64,000 nt of DNA from Acanthosepion pharaonis (GCA_903632075.3 CAHIKZ030000583.1:1158501-1222500), one strand, 5' to 3'. Shown: positions 1 to 10,407, numbered from the stretch's first letter. Notes: generated by a model not told the origin, from the sequence alone. Translations and numbers: made by a program.

Positions 1-925
1 ATATACAATAGATATACATGCAAAGATAACAGAATTTTTGTTGATTGTGGCAACTGAGACAAGGTTATGAAGAATGTTCATGCAGAAATTTGGTCAATAA
101 AAGTTAATGGTTTTGATTTGTTAGTGAAATTAAAATAATTTGGTTTCTGAAAGGAAAAATCTCAAATGTGTTCGTTCAAATATTAGTGTGTATGCGTGTG
201 TTACTTGTTAGAATTTAAGATCTGAAGAGTTGTTTTCCCTTTAACTGCTTGGCTAAATTGATGAATTGTACAATTACTGTTTGTGTAGCGAAAACGTTCA
301 CTTTTTAAGTCAATTTTAATTTGATTACCACGCGGACAATGGTCGATTGACTACTGTGATGACTTTGTTGAGAATGTTGAGTCAGTGAATTGACACACGT
401 GGAGTTTGGTAGCATCTCACGAAACTTGATGACTGACTGGCTTGAATTGTGTCATGCGGTTGTTTATATAGACTTTGATGTTTTAAAATCGGCTCCAGGG
501 AGCTTCAGCGGGAAAAAGGATCTGTTTCAACTTTGCTACAGTTTAGTGTTTCTTAACCAATAGAAGATTGAATTTACTGAAACGAAGTGGTGATTGGTTA
601 AGGCTTTTTTAGGGAATAATATATCTTTCCGGAAGGGGTGGAAGGCTAATGTGTAAGATTCCACATAACCACTATAAATATTTTAATTTTTCTATTTATT
701 TTTCATGTATATAAATAAAGCCTCTCAACTACCACCACCATCACTGAATATATGCAAGCCGGGTTGATTTTCGAATATGAACGATAAACTGCAGCAACGC
801 GTCTGATCTGGAGATTGCAGGTTTTGAAGAGCGCTGAACTAAAATGTATATCAAGAGCCACACTTCACGGGTGGTTACACCTGTCAGTATCCTAGCTTAG
901 GGCAAATAGTGTATGAACCCCGCTC
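1..925. other. AT-rich DNA without a recognised gene
   Basis: No ORF above background, no tRNA-like boxes and no recognised element end. A TATAAA-like stretch near 674 and an AATAAA at 714-719 are present, but both are expected by chance in DNA this AT-rich. It may be old transposon sequence. Confidence 0.4.
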
Positions 926-930
926 CTAAA

Positions 931-1063
931 AAGATATATGAAAGTATGAAAAATACATTTTCATACTAAAAATACCATTTATGCTATTTACATTGTTCAG
1001 AATATTTTCCTCATCTTTATTGTCATATACGCGACCGTTTTCTGCTACGGCCTTCTTTATAAT
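931..1063 (-). repeat. SINE-A tail fragment, minus strand
   Basis: Degenerate copy of the tail module seen at 4353-4439 and amplified at 25420-26347. The order is the same: a short tract near a TTCAGAAT/TTCCGAAT box, then TTCCTCATCTTTATTG, then a CGACCGTTT-like block. No tRNA-like head is attached. Confidence 0.5.
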
Positions 1064-1263
1064 AATTCTTGCCACAGCTGAGTGTCCGCCAAGCCTTGCA
1101 GCTCTGGCAAGGAATATAAAGGAGAAACAAGCCGCTCCCGTAAGATGACTGAAAGCCGCAATGCTGTAAAGGGAAAATAGAAATATCAATGGCGGACTAT
1201 AGTGATTTTCCAAGCGTATCTTAGATATGGCACAAGGCCGAAAGTATGGTATGGCACCTTGCA

Positions 1264-2450
1264 TTATTAGAAAAAAAAGAAATATTCATAGAAATATGAT
1301 TTAATTTTTTTTACTCGGTTTATTAACCAGTCGTTAGTTTTTTTAGACGAAGAATAATTGAGTTTGAAAATAATTCACTAAAATGTACTTAGACGATCCT
1401 AAAAGAAAAGGAAAAGAGAAAAAAGAAAAAAAAGGAAGGAACAGGGAAAGAGAGGGGTCGAGAAATACAAAAGGCCGGTCATTAGCGAAAACAGGTATCA
1501 GAAAGGTATTTAGGCCAACATCTTGGCCGAATTTCGAGAGACAATGGAAAATGTTATTTAGAAGGAAAAGTCATTTAGAGAAAGGAAGAGACTAGGCTTG
1601 ATAAGAGTGTATAAACATTGATAAAAAAATGTCGGTCGGAGCACATGACCGACTTTTGCGTAGAAAGACTCATTATCAATTTGGAGAAAGGGAATTTTTA
1701 GAACAATGGAACGAAATTTTAATCGGAGGAAAGGTGTCTTTTGGGATGAGTGGGTGACCGCTGGAATTGTATACAGATTCTGACCTGTTAAGGATCGGAA
1801 CTCCCACGATGATGAAGCGAAGACATTTTCAATTCAGATAATTAAGATTTTTGGCTGTCAGGTCTGAACGAATACAAAGGGGTGAAAAAGACAATTGCTT
1901 TTGGCTCACACAGAAAGGCAAAAAGGACGGAAACAATCCTACCTGAAGTCATATCTAATTAGCGGCGGCTGTGTTGACAGAACCCAGGTGAGAAAAGGCC
2001 GAGATTATCGTTTTTCGTGCGTGCGAAAGAGACCAAATTGGATTTTGCTTTTTTTAGAACAAGAACGGTATAAGACACGCCCGATTGGAGACGTCACATA
2101 TATGCGGGAGGCGCCCAACCACAATCTCATTAGCCGAAAGCGGTCACGTGATATGCGGAAAGAAGAGGAAGAATGCTCGATCAAGAACCATTGGTCGAAA
2201 ACGGTCACCTGACATACGAGAGACCCGGAGAGATAGGTAGGCGTCCTCCCCTCCCCCAGAGGCACTGTGAGGAAGTAGGGGTGAAAATAATAGCGATAAT
2301 GGGAAAACAGAAATAATGCGGCTATTGGAATTATCGAGAAAACCCTGACGCCGACAAACCCATCCCGGTTTGTTGCGGCGTCAATAAAAGCGGGACCCCA
2401 GTCGACAGAAATCAGTTGCAGCTGGACCGCGGGCAGGGATAGAGCCTGAA
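1264..2450. other. Unrecognised purine-rich region
   Basis: Contains a Lys/Arg/Glu-rich 70-codon ORF (1383-1595) that is low-complexity purine sequence and probably not a gene. A pair of related boxes, CCGAAAGCGGTCACGTGA (2133-2150) and TCGAAAACGGTCACCTGA (2194-2211), is 61 bp apart. An AATAAA lies at about 2382. GC content is higher here than around it, which could reflect the U3/R part of an LTR element, but no ends are defined. Confidence 0.25.
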
Positions 2451-2452
2451 CA

Positions 2453-2790
2453 CGGGCATCAGGCCCGGTTCACTCGCCCCTTTGCGGGCAAGAGAATCCT
2501 AAGACAAGAAATCCTTCCAGCCCAAGCAGACGAAGAAGAAGATTACTCGAAGGACGCCAAGAGTTGTGGCAGAGTTACGGCAGAGTTACGGCAGAGTTGC
2601 AGAAGAGTTACGGCAGAGTTGCAGAAGAGTTGCGGCTGAGTTGCGGGTTAGACGGCCAGAGCAGTTGGAACGCGGGCATCGGGTCCGGTTCATTCCTCCC
2701 TTGCGGCAAGAGAATCCTAAGACAAGAAATCCTTCCACCCAAGAAGAAGAAGAAGAAGATTGCTCGAAAGCCGCAGAGAAGTTGCAGCCG
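2453..2790 (+). repeat. 220-bp imperfect tandem duplication
   Basis: The block starting with CGGGCATC at 2453 recurs at 2673, with the same following sequence (AGAGAATCCTAAGACAAGAA, then a GAAGAAGAAGATT tract). Between the copies, 2564-2650 is built from short repeats of AGAGTTACGGC / AGAGTTGCAGA. Confidence 0.7.
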
Positions 2791-3114
2791 AGTCAAAGAC
2801 AGGCCGAAGAGTTGCAGGCCAGACAAGAAGTAAAGTTGCAGACCAAACAAGCAAATCAGTTCCACCTCAGTCGACAGAAAAGAGTTGCTGGACGGAAGAA
2901 GAAGAAGTTGAAATCAAGCCAAGCCCGAGAACAGAATTCGACCAAACCAGATCGAAGTGAAGAAATACAACTCAAGCCGAAGAGAAGAATCAGCTGCGAA
3001 CGACTGATAGAGATTAGCTCCAGTGTCGAACTAAACCACACTCCGACATACACAATTCTAAAGAGTAGACAACTCGAAATCTTTAAGTTGTATGATAGAA
3101 GCTTGGTGCCATAG
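2566..3114 (+). CDS. Hypothetical 182-codon Glu/Arg/Gln-rich ORF, doubtful
   Basis: This open frame begins in the 11-15-bp short repeats at 2564-2650, so its first 27 residues are a periodic Ala-Glu-Leu-Arg pattern. A Glu run follows near residue 60, then a Lys run near residue 113. I recognise no domain, signal peptide or membrane segment. Compositional bias and internal repetition could keep the frame open without selection. It ends 36 bp before the candidate LTR at 3151, so it could be the 3' end of an element's internal region, but no gag or pol motif is visible. Treat it as a possible ORF, not an established gene. Confidence 0.15.
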   Translation: MAELRQSYGRVAEELRQSCRRVAAELRVRRPEQLERGHRVRFIPPLRQENPKTRNPSTQEEEEEDCSKAAEKLQPSQRQAEELQARQEVKLQTKQANQFHLSRQKRVAGRKKKKLKSSQAREQNSTKPDRSEEIQLKPKRRISCERLIEISSSVELNHTPTYTILKSRQLEIFKLYDRSLVP

Positions 3115-3150
3115 TCCACAAAGCGGGTCGAGAAGTAAGAACAATTTTTA

Positions 3151-3462
3151 TGTAACGGACATTGGATATAAAAGGTTGTTACCTTTTTTTTTATCAGTAA
3201 TTTTTTGTCTCGTGAGTTTTTTCTTTTACTTGTGTTTTGCCACCCCCGTCGGACTCAACTTGCATACGGCCCAATCCCTGCTGGTCCCGTCTGTCTAAGA
3301 TCTAAACACAACGTGGGTAGACAGACCGGAGATCAGTACAGTTGCTTTAGTAACCAGGTATTGGAAGCGGGTTGGGAAAGGCGAGGCTGGTGATCATCTA
3401 ACCAAGGGGTTGGAACGGCACACTTGGAACAGCGAAGAGCGACCAGGAGGAGCGACGTCACA
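3151..3462 (+). mobile_element. Candidate solo LTR
   Basis: Starts TGTAACGGAC and ends GACGTCACA, giving a short imperfect terminal inverted repeat (TGTAACG against TGTGACG) with canonical TG...CA ends. A TATA box, GGATATAAAAGG, lies at 3164-3175. Two bases after the end is TGGCGCC, the usual start of an LTR-retrotransposon primer binding site. There is no second LTR and no pol gene in the window; a SINE-E follows directly. No target duplication is evident. Confidence 0.4.
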
Positions 3463-3464
3463 GT

Positions 3465-3482
3465 TGGCGCCGTAACCAAAGG
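3465..3482 (+). promoter_or_regulatory. Primer-binding-site-like sequence
   Basis: TGGCGCCGTAACCAAAGG lies two bases downstream of the candidate LTR end, at the position expected for a tRNA primer-binding site. The exact tRNA was not identified. Confidence 0.35.
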
Positions 3483-3509
3483 ATTCGACCCTGGGCCAGG
3501 TGTACCCGT

Positions 3510-3600
3510 CACAATGGGGCACCCAGTGAGGATCGAACTCGCTACTCAATCGTAGTCGTTCTTGCGAGATAAGCTTGCTAATCATTTCAACGCCGCGAGG
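3510..3600 (-). repeat. SINE-E tRNA-like head, minus strand
   Basis: On the minus strand it carries an A-box-like GATTAGCAAGCTT and a B box GAGTTCGATCC, followed by TCACTGGGTGCCCC. The same order occurs at 14845-14975 and four more times at 16500-17105. Confidence 0.7.
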
Positions 3601-3949
3601 GGTTCCCGTGGCTGACAATATAAGGAGAAAACATTTTAAATAGTTACATTAATTCATGTCAGAAATATAGACAGATAAAAGTATCAGAAATATATTTTTA
3701 GATACCAAAATTATCAATAATATCTATAAATCGTATAATTACTAAGAATACCTATTTATATATTTTATCTTTAGTTGAAGGAATACAATTGCATTAAGAA
3801 AATATTTATATTTCGGGATTAAATAACCCATAGAAGTGTTGATATGCCTCAATCCAAAATCAACTGAAAAATCGATAAAGAAACATTTTTAAATGATTCT
3901 GTCAAATGCATCTTATATCTTGTTTCTATTTCTATAAGTCTGTGGGAAT

Positions 3950-4030
3950 TGAACTGGTTTGTTTGCTTATAGACATATCAACAACTTATGGGTCATTTAA
4001 TGCCGAAATTTAATTTTCTTGGCTGCATTA
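3950..4030 (+). repeat. Repeat-D 5' fragment
   Basis: TGGTTTGTTTGCTTATAGACATATCAACAACTT-like sequence followed by a GGGTCATTTAATGCC block, matching the start of the repeat at 45956 and 60005. Confidence 0.45.
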
Positions 4031-4101
4031 GTAATTTCTTTTATATATATTATTTTTAACAAATTTAATATGTGTCTATGTTTCTAAGATAAAGTATTAT
4101 G

Positions 4102-4439
4102 TACACTATTTACATTATTCGGACTATTGTCCTCAAGGACACATGGCACAGTGGATAAAGGCGTTGGTTAGATCCAGTGACACGACCCAAAGAGTATGAG
4201 TTCAGTACCCGGTTAAGGCAGTGGAGAACTTTCAGAGGGGAATTAACAGGAAATAATTGATAACTGATATGCATCAAGCATGCCACGTGGAACTAGAACA
4301 GTCTACTCCAGTGAGTGAAATAGGGTTCAGTTCGACATTCCAACCACCTGAAGAAGACCGGAGCGTACAACGGCCGAAACGTTGTAATAAATATGGCGTC
4401 AAAGATGAGGACAATATTCCGAATAATGTATATAGTGTA
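4102..4439 (+). repeat. SINE-A, tRNA head between inverted tails
   Basis: The tRNA-like head has an A box at TGGCACAGTGG (4144-4154) and a B-box-like GAGTTCAGTACCC (4198-4210). The tail contains CCTGAAGA, then ACAACGGCCGAAACGTTGT, a hairpin with 6-bp arms. Positions 4102-4134 are the inverted copy of the terminal tail 4407-4439, identical at 31 of 33 bases. The element therefore looks like a tRNA-SINE enclosed by terminal inverted repeats. Confidence 0.7.
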
Positions 4440-4740
4440 AATTTAATATTACATTGCTGCTTTTTTGTTGTACAAAAGTGTATTGTTGGCAATCTTTTAC
4501 TATGAAAGTGTATTGCCGGTATTTTTGCTATAATTTTTATAATACTTTCATAGTGTTTTCGCCATAATTTGGAGTGGTTCACTATTTGCCCAACGCTGGA
4601 ACCATAAGAGTGGCTGCCACTACAAGTCAGAGTAGGTCTAGGAACAACAGCAATTTAGAGGTGGTTCCACGCTCCTCAAAACTTCCAATCTCACCATCAG
4701 CGAACTTGGTGCAGGATGTAGTTTATCGTCATGCCCAGAA
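4440..4740 (+). repeat. Repeat-D 3' portion
   Basis: Short AAAGTGTATTG(T/C)(T/C)GG units followed by a body shared with 33570-33860, 46000-46425 and 60060-60400: GGTTCACTATTTG, AACAACAGCAATTTAGAGG, then GTGCAGGATGTAGTTTATCG. Its end resembles the 30-bp minisatellite unit at 60390. Confidence 0.6.
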
Positions 4741-5309
4741 ATGATCTCCGAATTACTGATGATTCAAGGATTAGCTTTGAACCACCTCCACTTGATAATC
4801 ACGCATTATCGATTTTCGGATTATGTATATTACTTATATGGGGACTGTCTTCCAGTTACTCATTAAATTAATATATATCCTTATTAAAAATATAGATATA
4901 CATTGTTTTGGGAGCGTCATGTTTTAATATACACACAAATTAATTCAAATATTAACATTTATTTCTAAATAAATCGAAACAATATCGCAAAGTATATATT
5001 TGATTTTAAATGTACCCCATATACACGATTAAACAGGTCTTTCCACAACTTGATAAATTTTGCCTTTCAATTATATCTCCAAAACATTTACTGAAGCTCT
5101 TAAGTGTGTTATGCGTTGTTTACATGCGTCTCTCTTGCTTTCAATCTGTCATGTGTGTATCAGATTTTCCAAGCACTCTTTCCTCTATGCGTTCTAGAAA
5201 CCTCAAAATCTCTTAAAGCTGTAAATTATAACGTTCCTATTCGCTTCCATTTTTATTAATTTATTTTTAATCTAGGCCATCTATCAATAGTAAAAGTTGC
5301 TTTTAATTA
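4741..5309. other. AT-rich DNA without a recognised feature
   Basis: A 68-codon ORF at 5010-5216 shows no recognisable domain and lies in plain AT-rich sequence. Nothing else is visible. Confidence 0.4.
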
Positions 5310-5420
5310 ATCATTATTTACACTATTTGCCATCGGATTATTATCTTCATATTTGTTGTTGTTATCACAAATATTAGGCCATTGTACCCTACGGTCTTCC
5401 TCAGGTTAATGTCGATCCGG
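5310..5420 (-). repeat. SINE-A tail fragment, minus strand
   Basis: Degenerate tail in the order ACACTATTTGCC, GGATTATTATCTTCAT, then ACGGTCTTCCTCAGG. Read on the minus strand this is CCTGAGGAAGACCG followed by the tail. Confidence 0.45.
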
Positions 5421-5489
5421 GTAACCCACAAATAATTTCGAACTGGACGTTTGATTTAATCTCTGGCGCGTAGAATATTTTCTTGCTAC

Positions 5490-5640
5490 ATTGCCCAAGT
5501 CAAGGGATATCTTGTCTAGTTCTTATTTCTTTCGTATAAATCAGATCCGTCTCCACTGTGTCCAAGTATACTACTCGGTCCAGGGATTAAACTCATAGAA
5601 TTCACGAACCAACGCTGTAATCCACTAGGCTATTGTTCCG
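5490..5640 (-). repeat. SINE-F tRNA-like repeat, minus strand
   Basis: Minus-strand A box TAGCCTAGTGGATTACAGCG and B-box-like GAGTTTAATCCC. A weaker related piece with AATTCACGAACCAAC is at 37130-37170. Confidence 0.4.
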
Positions 5641-5829
5641 TGGGACAATTCTCTGTGAAGTACTTGGAGCTTTAAAACTAACCTGCCTGCTGATGCGTAT
5701 TGCTACATTTCACCACCTGCTGTTAATTGCTTCTTTCTTTATGAGCGATCCCCATATCGTATTTTTAAAAGTAATGTTCACCCTGTACATGTCCCTAGGG
5801 CCACTTGTGTTAGAGACTTACGTTAAAGG

Positions 5830-6720
5830 GTAGTTTATACGGATAGATGGGGAAAATAAGTTAACTCGAGACTTGAACATCTTCAGATTGTAGTTATCGA
5901 TGAATCATTCTCTTGGGAGACTGTTCCACAGAGCAGTGGTCCGCATGAAGTAGCTGTTCGCGTGGAAATTACTACGGATGTAATGTGGAGGATTTGCTTC
6001 GATATATATGACATGGGAGGCCTTAATCAGGAAGTTAGATCTGACGGAACTAAGGAATGTGTTTTGTCAGAGCACATTCCATGTAAGTAGCCATAGAACA
6101 GGGAGAAGCTCAACACATTCGGCCGGCGAAAGAGCGGTTGGAGAGTTGAAAATAATTAATCACCTGAAATTACTCGGTGACGCTTTTCAACCGGAAAATA
6201 ATGACTGGCATACTCCGGCCAAAATATGACGCACATCATTTTCTGCTTGATCTTGCTCTCGTAAAGGTAGAGGACATCCTGTTAGGTACTTACTGGAAGG
6301 GTACAGGGAGCCGAGCATTTTACCTGTATCCTTAACAATGGATCGTCTATACGAGTTCCACTTGAGGTCAGGCGTGAGTTTGAGGCCCAGTATTCTCTCA
6401 AGACATGGTGACTCCTCGACGGGAAATCTGTTAATCGCCAACGGCGGTAGATCGGGACCAGAATGACAGTGATGGTATACAACTAGTTTTGTTTTCGATT
6501 CATTGAATGTATCCAGCTAGTTTTCTCCCCTATGTGAAGTTAGCTGCATAGGAAGATATGTCAAGTACAACTCTCTGATTGTTAGGAGTTTTGGAGTTTT
6601 TCGACATTGATGTTTTATAAATGATCTGATTATGTTCTTAGGCCGAACATATATGTAAATCAGAAAGAGGCTTGGTAGCAGAAGTGAAACGTGGATTACA
6701 CTTGTGTTGAATGCCAGCAT
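5830..6720 (-). pseudogene. LINE reverse transcriptase C-terminal remnant
   Basis: The minus-strand translation matches the thumb and C-terminal part of a CR1/Jockey-like non-LTR retrotransposon. Visible words include LGLKLTPDLKWNSY (about 6410-6370) and KMLGSLY...KYLT, followed further on by a decayed HGKCSD...HSLVP stretch. Upstream, near 6640-6700, LLPSLFLIYIYV resembles the reverse transcriptase segment normally ending in LFLIYINDL. The frame breaks at the LYKSQIRP-equivalent position (about 6240), and no catalytic YADD is recovered. The active product would copy its own RNA at nicked chromosomal DNA; this copy cannot. The family name is by recollection of conserved words, not by search. 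Confidence 0.65.
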
Positions 6721-7589
6721 CTGAAAGATTGTCCGTTAATAATTATCCCAAATATTTATTTCTATGCTTATCGTATTAAGGATATCCTTATAGCCTAATA
6801 TTTTCGGATATGCCGTAGACTGAATTTTCGATCCTCTTTTCAGTTTCCTTGCATTCAATACGCCTTCCTTCCCATCAATATTTGAGCTTGATTTCATACG
6901 AGACTGAAGAACCAATGATTCACACTTATATGAATTGATTCTTCCTATATAGAATATAGTCTGCTTGTATTTCCCACAGGAAAAGATTTGAGAACGTCAA
7001 TGTCAGAAAGTGTACAACTTTCAAATCTGCCAATGACAACATTTAAATGGAGGCTATTAGCTTCTGTCTTTAATTGACGTATTTGGACTGAAAGTGTGCA
7101 CTCCTCTAACAGGGCATTGAGTTCGCTGCCATAGAGCTTAAAACAAGTTTAAATGGCACGTCCGAAAATAAATTAAGATGTTCTCATGGAGAAATCTCTT
7201 CAAAGAATGAATCTTAATTCAAATTGAGAAATAAGGGAGATCGTCAAAGAATTTTGTGGAAATCATCATTTACCTCTTGTGTGCATTCGACCAATTTTCA
7301 TACTGCCTAACATGAGATATGTAAATATCACCGAAAATTCTTTGAACCATTTGCAGCCCATTATTATAGTCATTATGGAATGTCCTGTCCTTTGGATCTT
7401 CATTTAAAATTTGCAATATTAAACACTGTGCACTTATCGGACATCTTGGTTATGTGACGAAATATTAAAAAAAAAGTCAAATATGTACGAAGCGACATCT
7501 GGTGGCTGAAATATTTCATATACCTAAATTTAAAAGAAATCTCAGTCTTATTTATCCTCAAATCCTTATTGTCCTTTCGCGCCGTTTAC
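6721..7589. other. Unrecognised AT-rich DNA
   Basis: Possibly upstream LINE sequence on the minus strand, but I find no reverse transcriptase motif and no open frame longer than background. Confidence 0.3.
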
Positions 7590-7950
7590 ATTTTAACATA
7601 ACGATGAGGGAGGTTAAAATTCTAAGGCACATATTGAGGAAAGCGGTTTGGAAAAATTGACGCATATAGGTCGGATTGAAGATAAGACGGACAGAGAATA
7701 TCAACGCATAATCTGCTTAGCGAACTTGATTAAATGGATAGCGGTACAGGGTTTTAAGGGAGATAACAAAAACGCACATTTTATTAGGAGCTACAAAGGA
7801 CAGGACATTGTGTAAAACCTTGCTCAAGAACGTCCTGGAGCACATAGAAGAAGAAGAAGAAGAAGGAGAAGAAGAAGAAGGAGTCGAAGAAGAAGAAGAA
7901 GAAGAAGAAGAAGACGAAGAAGAAGAAGGAGACGAAGAACTACGTTTTCT
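7590..7950 (+). pseudogene. LINE 3' end with (GAA)n tail
   Basis: The decayed translation runs ...LREITK...LLGATKDR..., then about 100 bp of GAA-rich repeat. The same order (GLREITERPNLLRATRDRD, then CACATAGAAGAAG) occurs at 13440-13640. This is the C-terminal end of a reverse transcriptase polyprotein with a microsatellite 3' tail. Stops and frameshifts make it inactive. Confidence 0.45.
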
Positions 7951-8064
7951 CAGGACCTTTCAATCTATTTTCATTTTTTAGCAACAAATTGCGACTTACA
8001 TTGAATCCTTTAAAAGAAGAACATAAAAGATCTGATATAATTAACGTATATATATATTTACAAA

Positions 8065-8094
8065 CACACACACACACACACACATATGTATACA

Positions 8095-8166
<72 letters not shown>
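8065..8166. repeat. (CA)n-(AT)n-(GA)n compound microsatellite
   Basis: CA repeat 8065-8082, AT repeat 8098-8148, GA repeat 8149-8166. The 81-codon ORF across it is low-complexity. Confidence 0.95.
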
Positions 8167-8189
8167 AGTATAGTTTTAAGATGAGTAAT

Positions 8190-8240
8190 ATTTATGGGAA
8201 AGAGTGCTCAATATCAGAGATAGTGTGCATGTAAATATAA
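8190..8240 (+). repeat. (AT)n-flanking module, TGCTCAATATCAGAGATAG
   Basis: The same module, always next to an (AT)n array, occurs at 32430-32475, 36029-36055 and, inverted, at 58510-58560. Confidence 0.6.
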
Positions 8241-8274
8241 TTATAATATAAAAATGTGTGTGTGTGTGTGTCTA

Positions 8275-8640
8275 TAAATGTCGATTTTACTGTTTTTAAA
8301 GAAAATAGGCGTCCTCCGATATGGTGAATTGTGGTTTAAAAGCAGTAAAATCGGCATTGCTAACCGAACGGCCCTCTGTGGCTCAATCGGTAAAAGCAGG
8401 TCAGGCAAAATGAAGGTTCCGTATATGATACAAGTGCGATTCCTGTCGGAGGACGCATATTTTCTATGAAAAATTCTCGGATATTCAGGCACGTAATTGT
8501 TGTTAGTACTGTTTATTATAAAATAGAGCATTTACTTAAATATTTGTATCTATAAAAAGAATGTATAAACATAAAATATCTTAAAATAATTGTCGGACTT
8601 TGTCCATTTCATAATGTGTGACGTCATTTGTTTACGGTTG
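8275..8640 (+). repeat. SINE-B unit 1 of a tandem pair
   Basis: Leader, tRNA-like head (8372-8453), then a body with CTGTTTATTATAAA, CATTTACTTAAATATTTGTA and AATTGTCGGACTTTGTCCAT. The tRNA-like head recurs 358 bp downstream. Confidence 0.75.
8372..8453 (+). tRNA. tRNA-like head of SINE-B (not a functional tRNA)
   Basis: A box TGGCTCAATCGG and a B box eroded to AAGTGCGATTCC. The acceptor arms CCCTCTG and CGGAGGA nearly pair. A long variable arm is present, as in class II tRNAs (Ser/Leu). It is a SINE promoter region, not a gene. Confidence 0.6.
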
Positions 8641-8689
8641 ATACTCCGTGAGCAGATATGAATGTACGTGAGAGATACATGGAAGATTG

Positions 8690-8900
8690 AAGTTTAAATA
8701 CAGTAAAATCGATCTTGCTAAATGAACGATCCTCAGCTGCTAGATCGTTTAAGGTACGTCAGTCTATATGACGGTTCCGCATAGTATACAGGTTCGATTC
8801 TTGTCGGAGGACGCATATTTTCTGTGAAAATTTCTCGGAAAGTTTTTCGTTAAAATGTGGATTTCTGGAAAATATAGTGTAATATATATTAAAAAAAAAT
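8690..8900 (+). repeat. SINE-B unit 2 of the tandem pair
   Basis: tRNA-like head at 8730-8811, with TCCTCAG pairing imperfectly to CGGAGGA and an intact B box GGTTCGATTC. It is followed by the body start GCATATTTTCTGTGAAAATTT and then runs into (AT)n. Confidence 0.7.
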
Positions 8901-8931
8901 ACACATACCAAGAACTTTCTCTCTTTTCTGT

Positions 8932-8988
8932 TATATATATATATATATATATATATATAGATATATATATATATATATATATATATAT
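8932..8988. repeat. (AT)n array
   Basis: Interrupted once by GAT. The ORFs across it are low-complexity. Confidence 0.95.
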
Positions 8989-9379
8989 TGCCAAATCTGT
9001 TCCTCACAATGCCAGGGGGGAACATCCAGAAATTTTATGTATCTATGAAATAAAATTTTAACGAATTTATTCGACACACACACACAAAAAAATTCGAAAA
9101 CAATTTTGAACTAGAAAATGCCAGGCACATTGTTGAAACTTGACTAATTAATGAAATAATAATACAACACAAAATGTACTTAGAACAGAATGTATTGAAA
9201 CAAGAAGAGTACACAATATTTACATATAGTCTTTTGTATATTCTTGGGAAGTCCGTTCCTGGAGAATGTGTTGACTGAGTCACAGTCGGGCAGAGTCTCT
9301 GGTTGAATCTCTTGATTCCCTCCTCTCTTCCCGGTACCAACCATATTTATATGGTCGGTACTCCACTATGCAAATTAGG

Positions 9380-9510
9380 TGGATCCTACCACAACACACA
9401 TCAAAAGAAAAATTAATTTACACAGAAGGAAAATTTTCGAGAGTGCAGCAATCGAATATTATAAAAATATAAATCTACGTCCCGGTTATTTCGCAATCTT
9501 ACCATTCCTG
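9380..9510 (+). pseudogene. Possible Penelope-like endonuclease C-terminus
   Basis: The 64-codon frame contains HRRKIFESAAIEYYKN and INLRPGYFAILP. This resembles the segment after the GIY-YIG endonuclease of Penelope-like elements, where RKxxESxxI is followed by a short LxxxxGYxLxxIxxP tail. No GIY-YIG residues are visible upstream. A hammerhead-like motif (9857-9900) and an (AT)n array follow, which supports the call. Confidence 0.35.
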
Positions 9511-9856
9511 ACAGAAATGCTACTTTGCCAAGCCAATATACGCAACAAAAAAAACATGCTGAAAATCAAATAAGTCCATCACTTCATGCCAGTGAAGATG
9601 TAGAGCCCATCCACCCATCGCATACCATAATAAACTAATCACAATCTAAACAACATTCATTAAAATAATATTCTTAATCGCTCACTTTTACCAGATTTTG
9701 AATTATGGCACATTGTATGCTCCACATGCTTCGATTGACTTTTCAACCACCTGATGGTCATTCGTGAACGATCTCAAATTTATAAGCCTTAATAAACCAA
9801 TGGCATCCTCGTTTTTGTATATAAACACGTGCAGGAAAATTAATCCTATATTGCTT

Positions 9857-9900
9857 TGATAAAGTTTCTCAGAGGGCGAAACGCATTGGCTAAGTATAAT
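9857..9900 (+). ncRNA. Decayed hammerhead-like motif
   Basis: TTGATAA in place of CUGANGA, a short weak helix II, an intact GAAA, then ACGCATTGGC. Three base pairs remain in helix I. An (AT)n array begins about 90 bp downstream. Confidence 0.35.
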
Positions 9901-9981
9901 TTTCATCTTGTCTCTTTTTATTCATTTTCTCTCCTCTCCATGTACATTTTATCTAAGAATATTTACATACATACACGCCCA

Positions 9982-9985
<4 letters not shown>

Positions 9986-10036
<51 letters not shown>
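9986..10036. repeat. (AT)n array
   Basis: Uninterrupted dinucleotide repeat. Confidence 0.95.
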
Positions 10037-10042
<6 letters not shown>

Positions 10043-10283
10043 TCTAAATATAAGCAGTTATACTCGTCCGGCAAAAAGCTTAGGTGTTTTACGCTTGTAA
10101 ATCAACATACCAATACCCAAGGGAAAAAAACGGATAAAAAAAGACAGAACTAAGAACATTTACATCCGGTGAAAATAATCGTCTAGAAACTAAGTTCAGA
10201 ATCCAAAGAAAAAAACCCTCCGACACGAGTAAATAAAAATAACTATGCAAAGTTCCCAATACCCTAAGTAGTGCAAACTAAGT

Positions 10284-10407
10284 AAACCTACAGAGCCAGA
10301 CAAACCTACCTAGGTTTCACCTACGCAGATCGTCAGGGTAAACTGGTCAGTTTACTCTGACGATCCGCGTAGGTGAAACCTAGGTAGGTTTCTGGCTCGT
10401 TAGGTTT
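10284..10407. repeat. Long palindrome with two hammerhead-like cores
   Basis: Arms 10284-10345 and 10348-10407 are near-perfect inverted copies around a 2-base centre. Each arm, read outward, holds CTGACGA then, 11 bases on, GAAACCTAGGTA, so the CUGANGA and GAAA elements are intact on both strands. ACC/GGT can form helix III. Helix I is 3 bp plus a distal CCAG/CTGG in the left arm. Helix II is only 2 bp. It probably represents inverted Penelope-like ends. Confidence 0.6.

Noticed and set aside
2005..2265. Minus-strand ORF overlapping a plus-strand ORF at 1895-2212
   Set aside because: Overlapping open frames on both strands in purine-rich sequence, with no recognisable domain in either.
4353..4400. 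Hammerhead in the SINE-A tail (CTGAAGA...GAAACG)
   Set aside because: The core words are present, but I could not pair helix I, and helix III would be marginal. The conserved ACAACG/CGTTGT hairpin is a simpler explanation.
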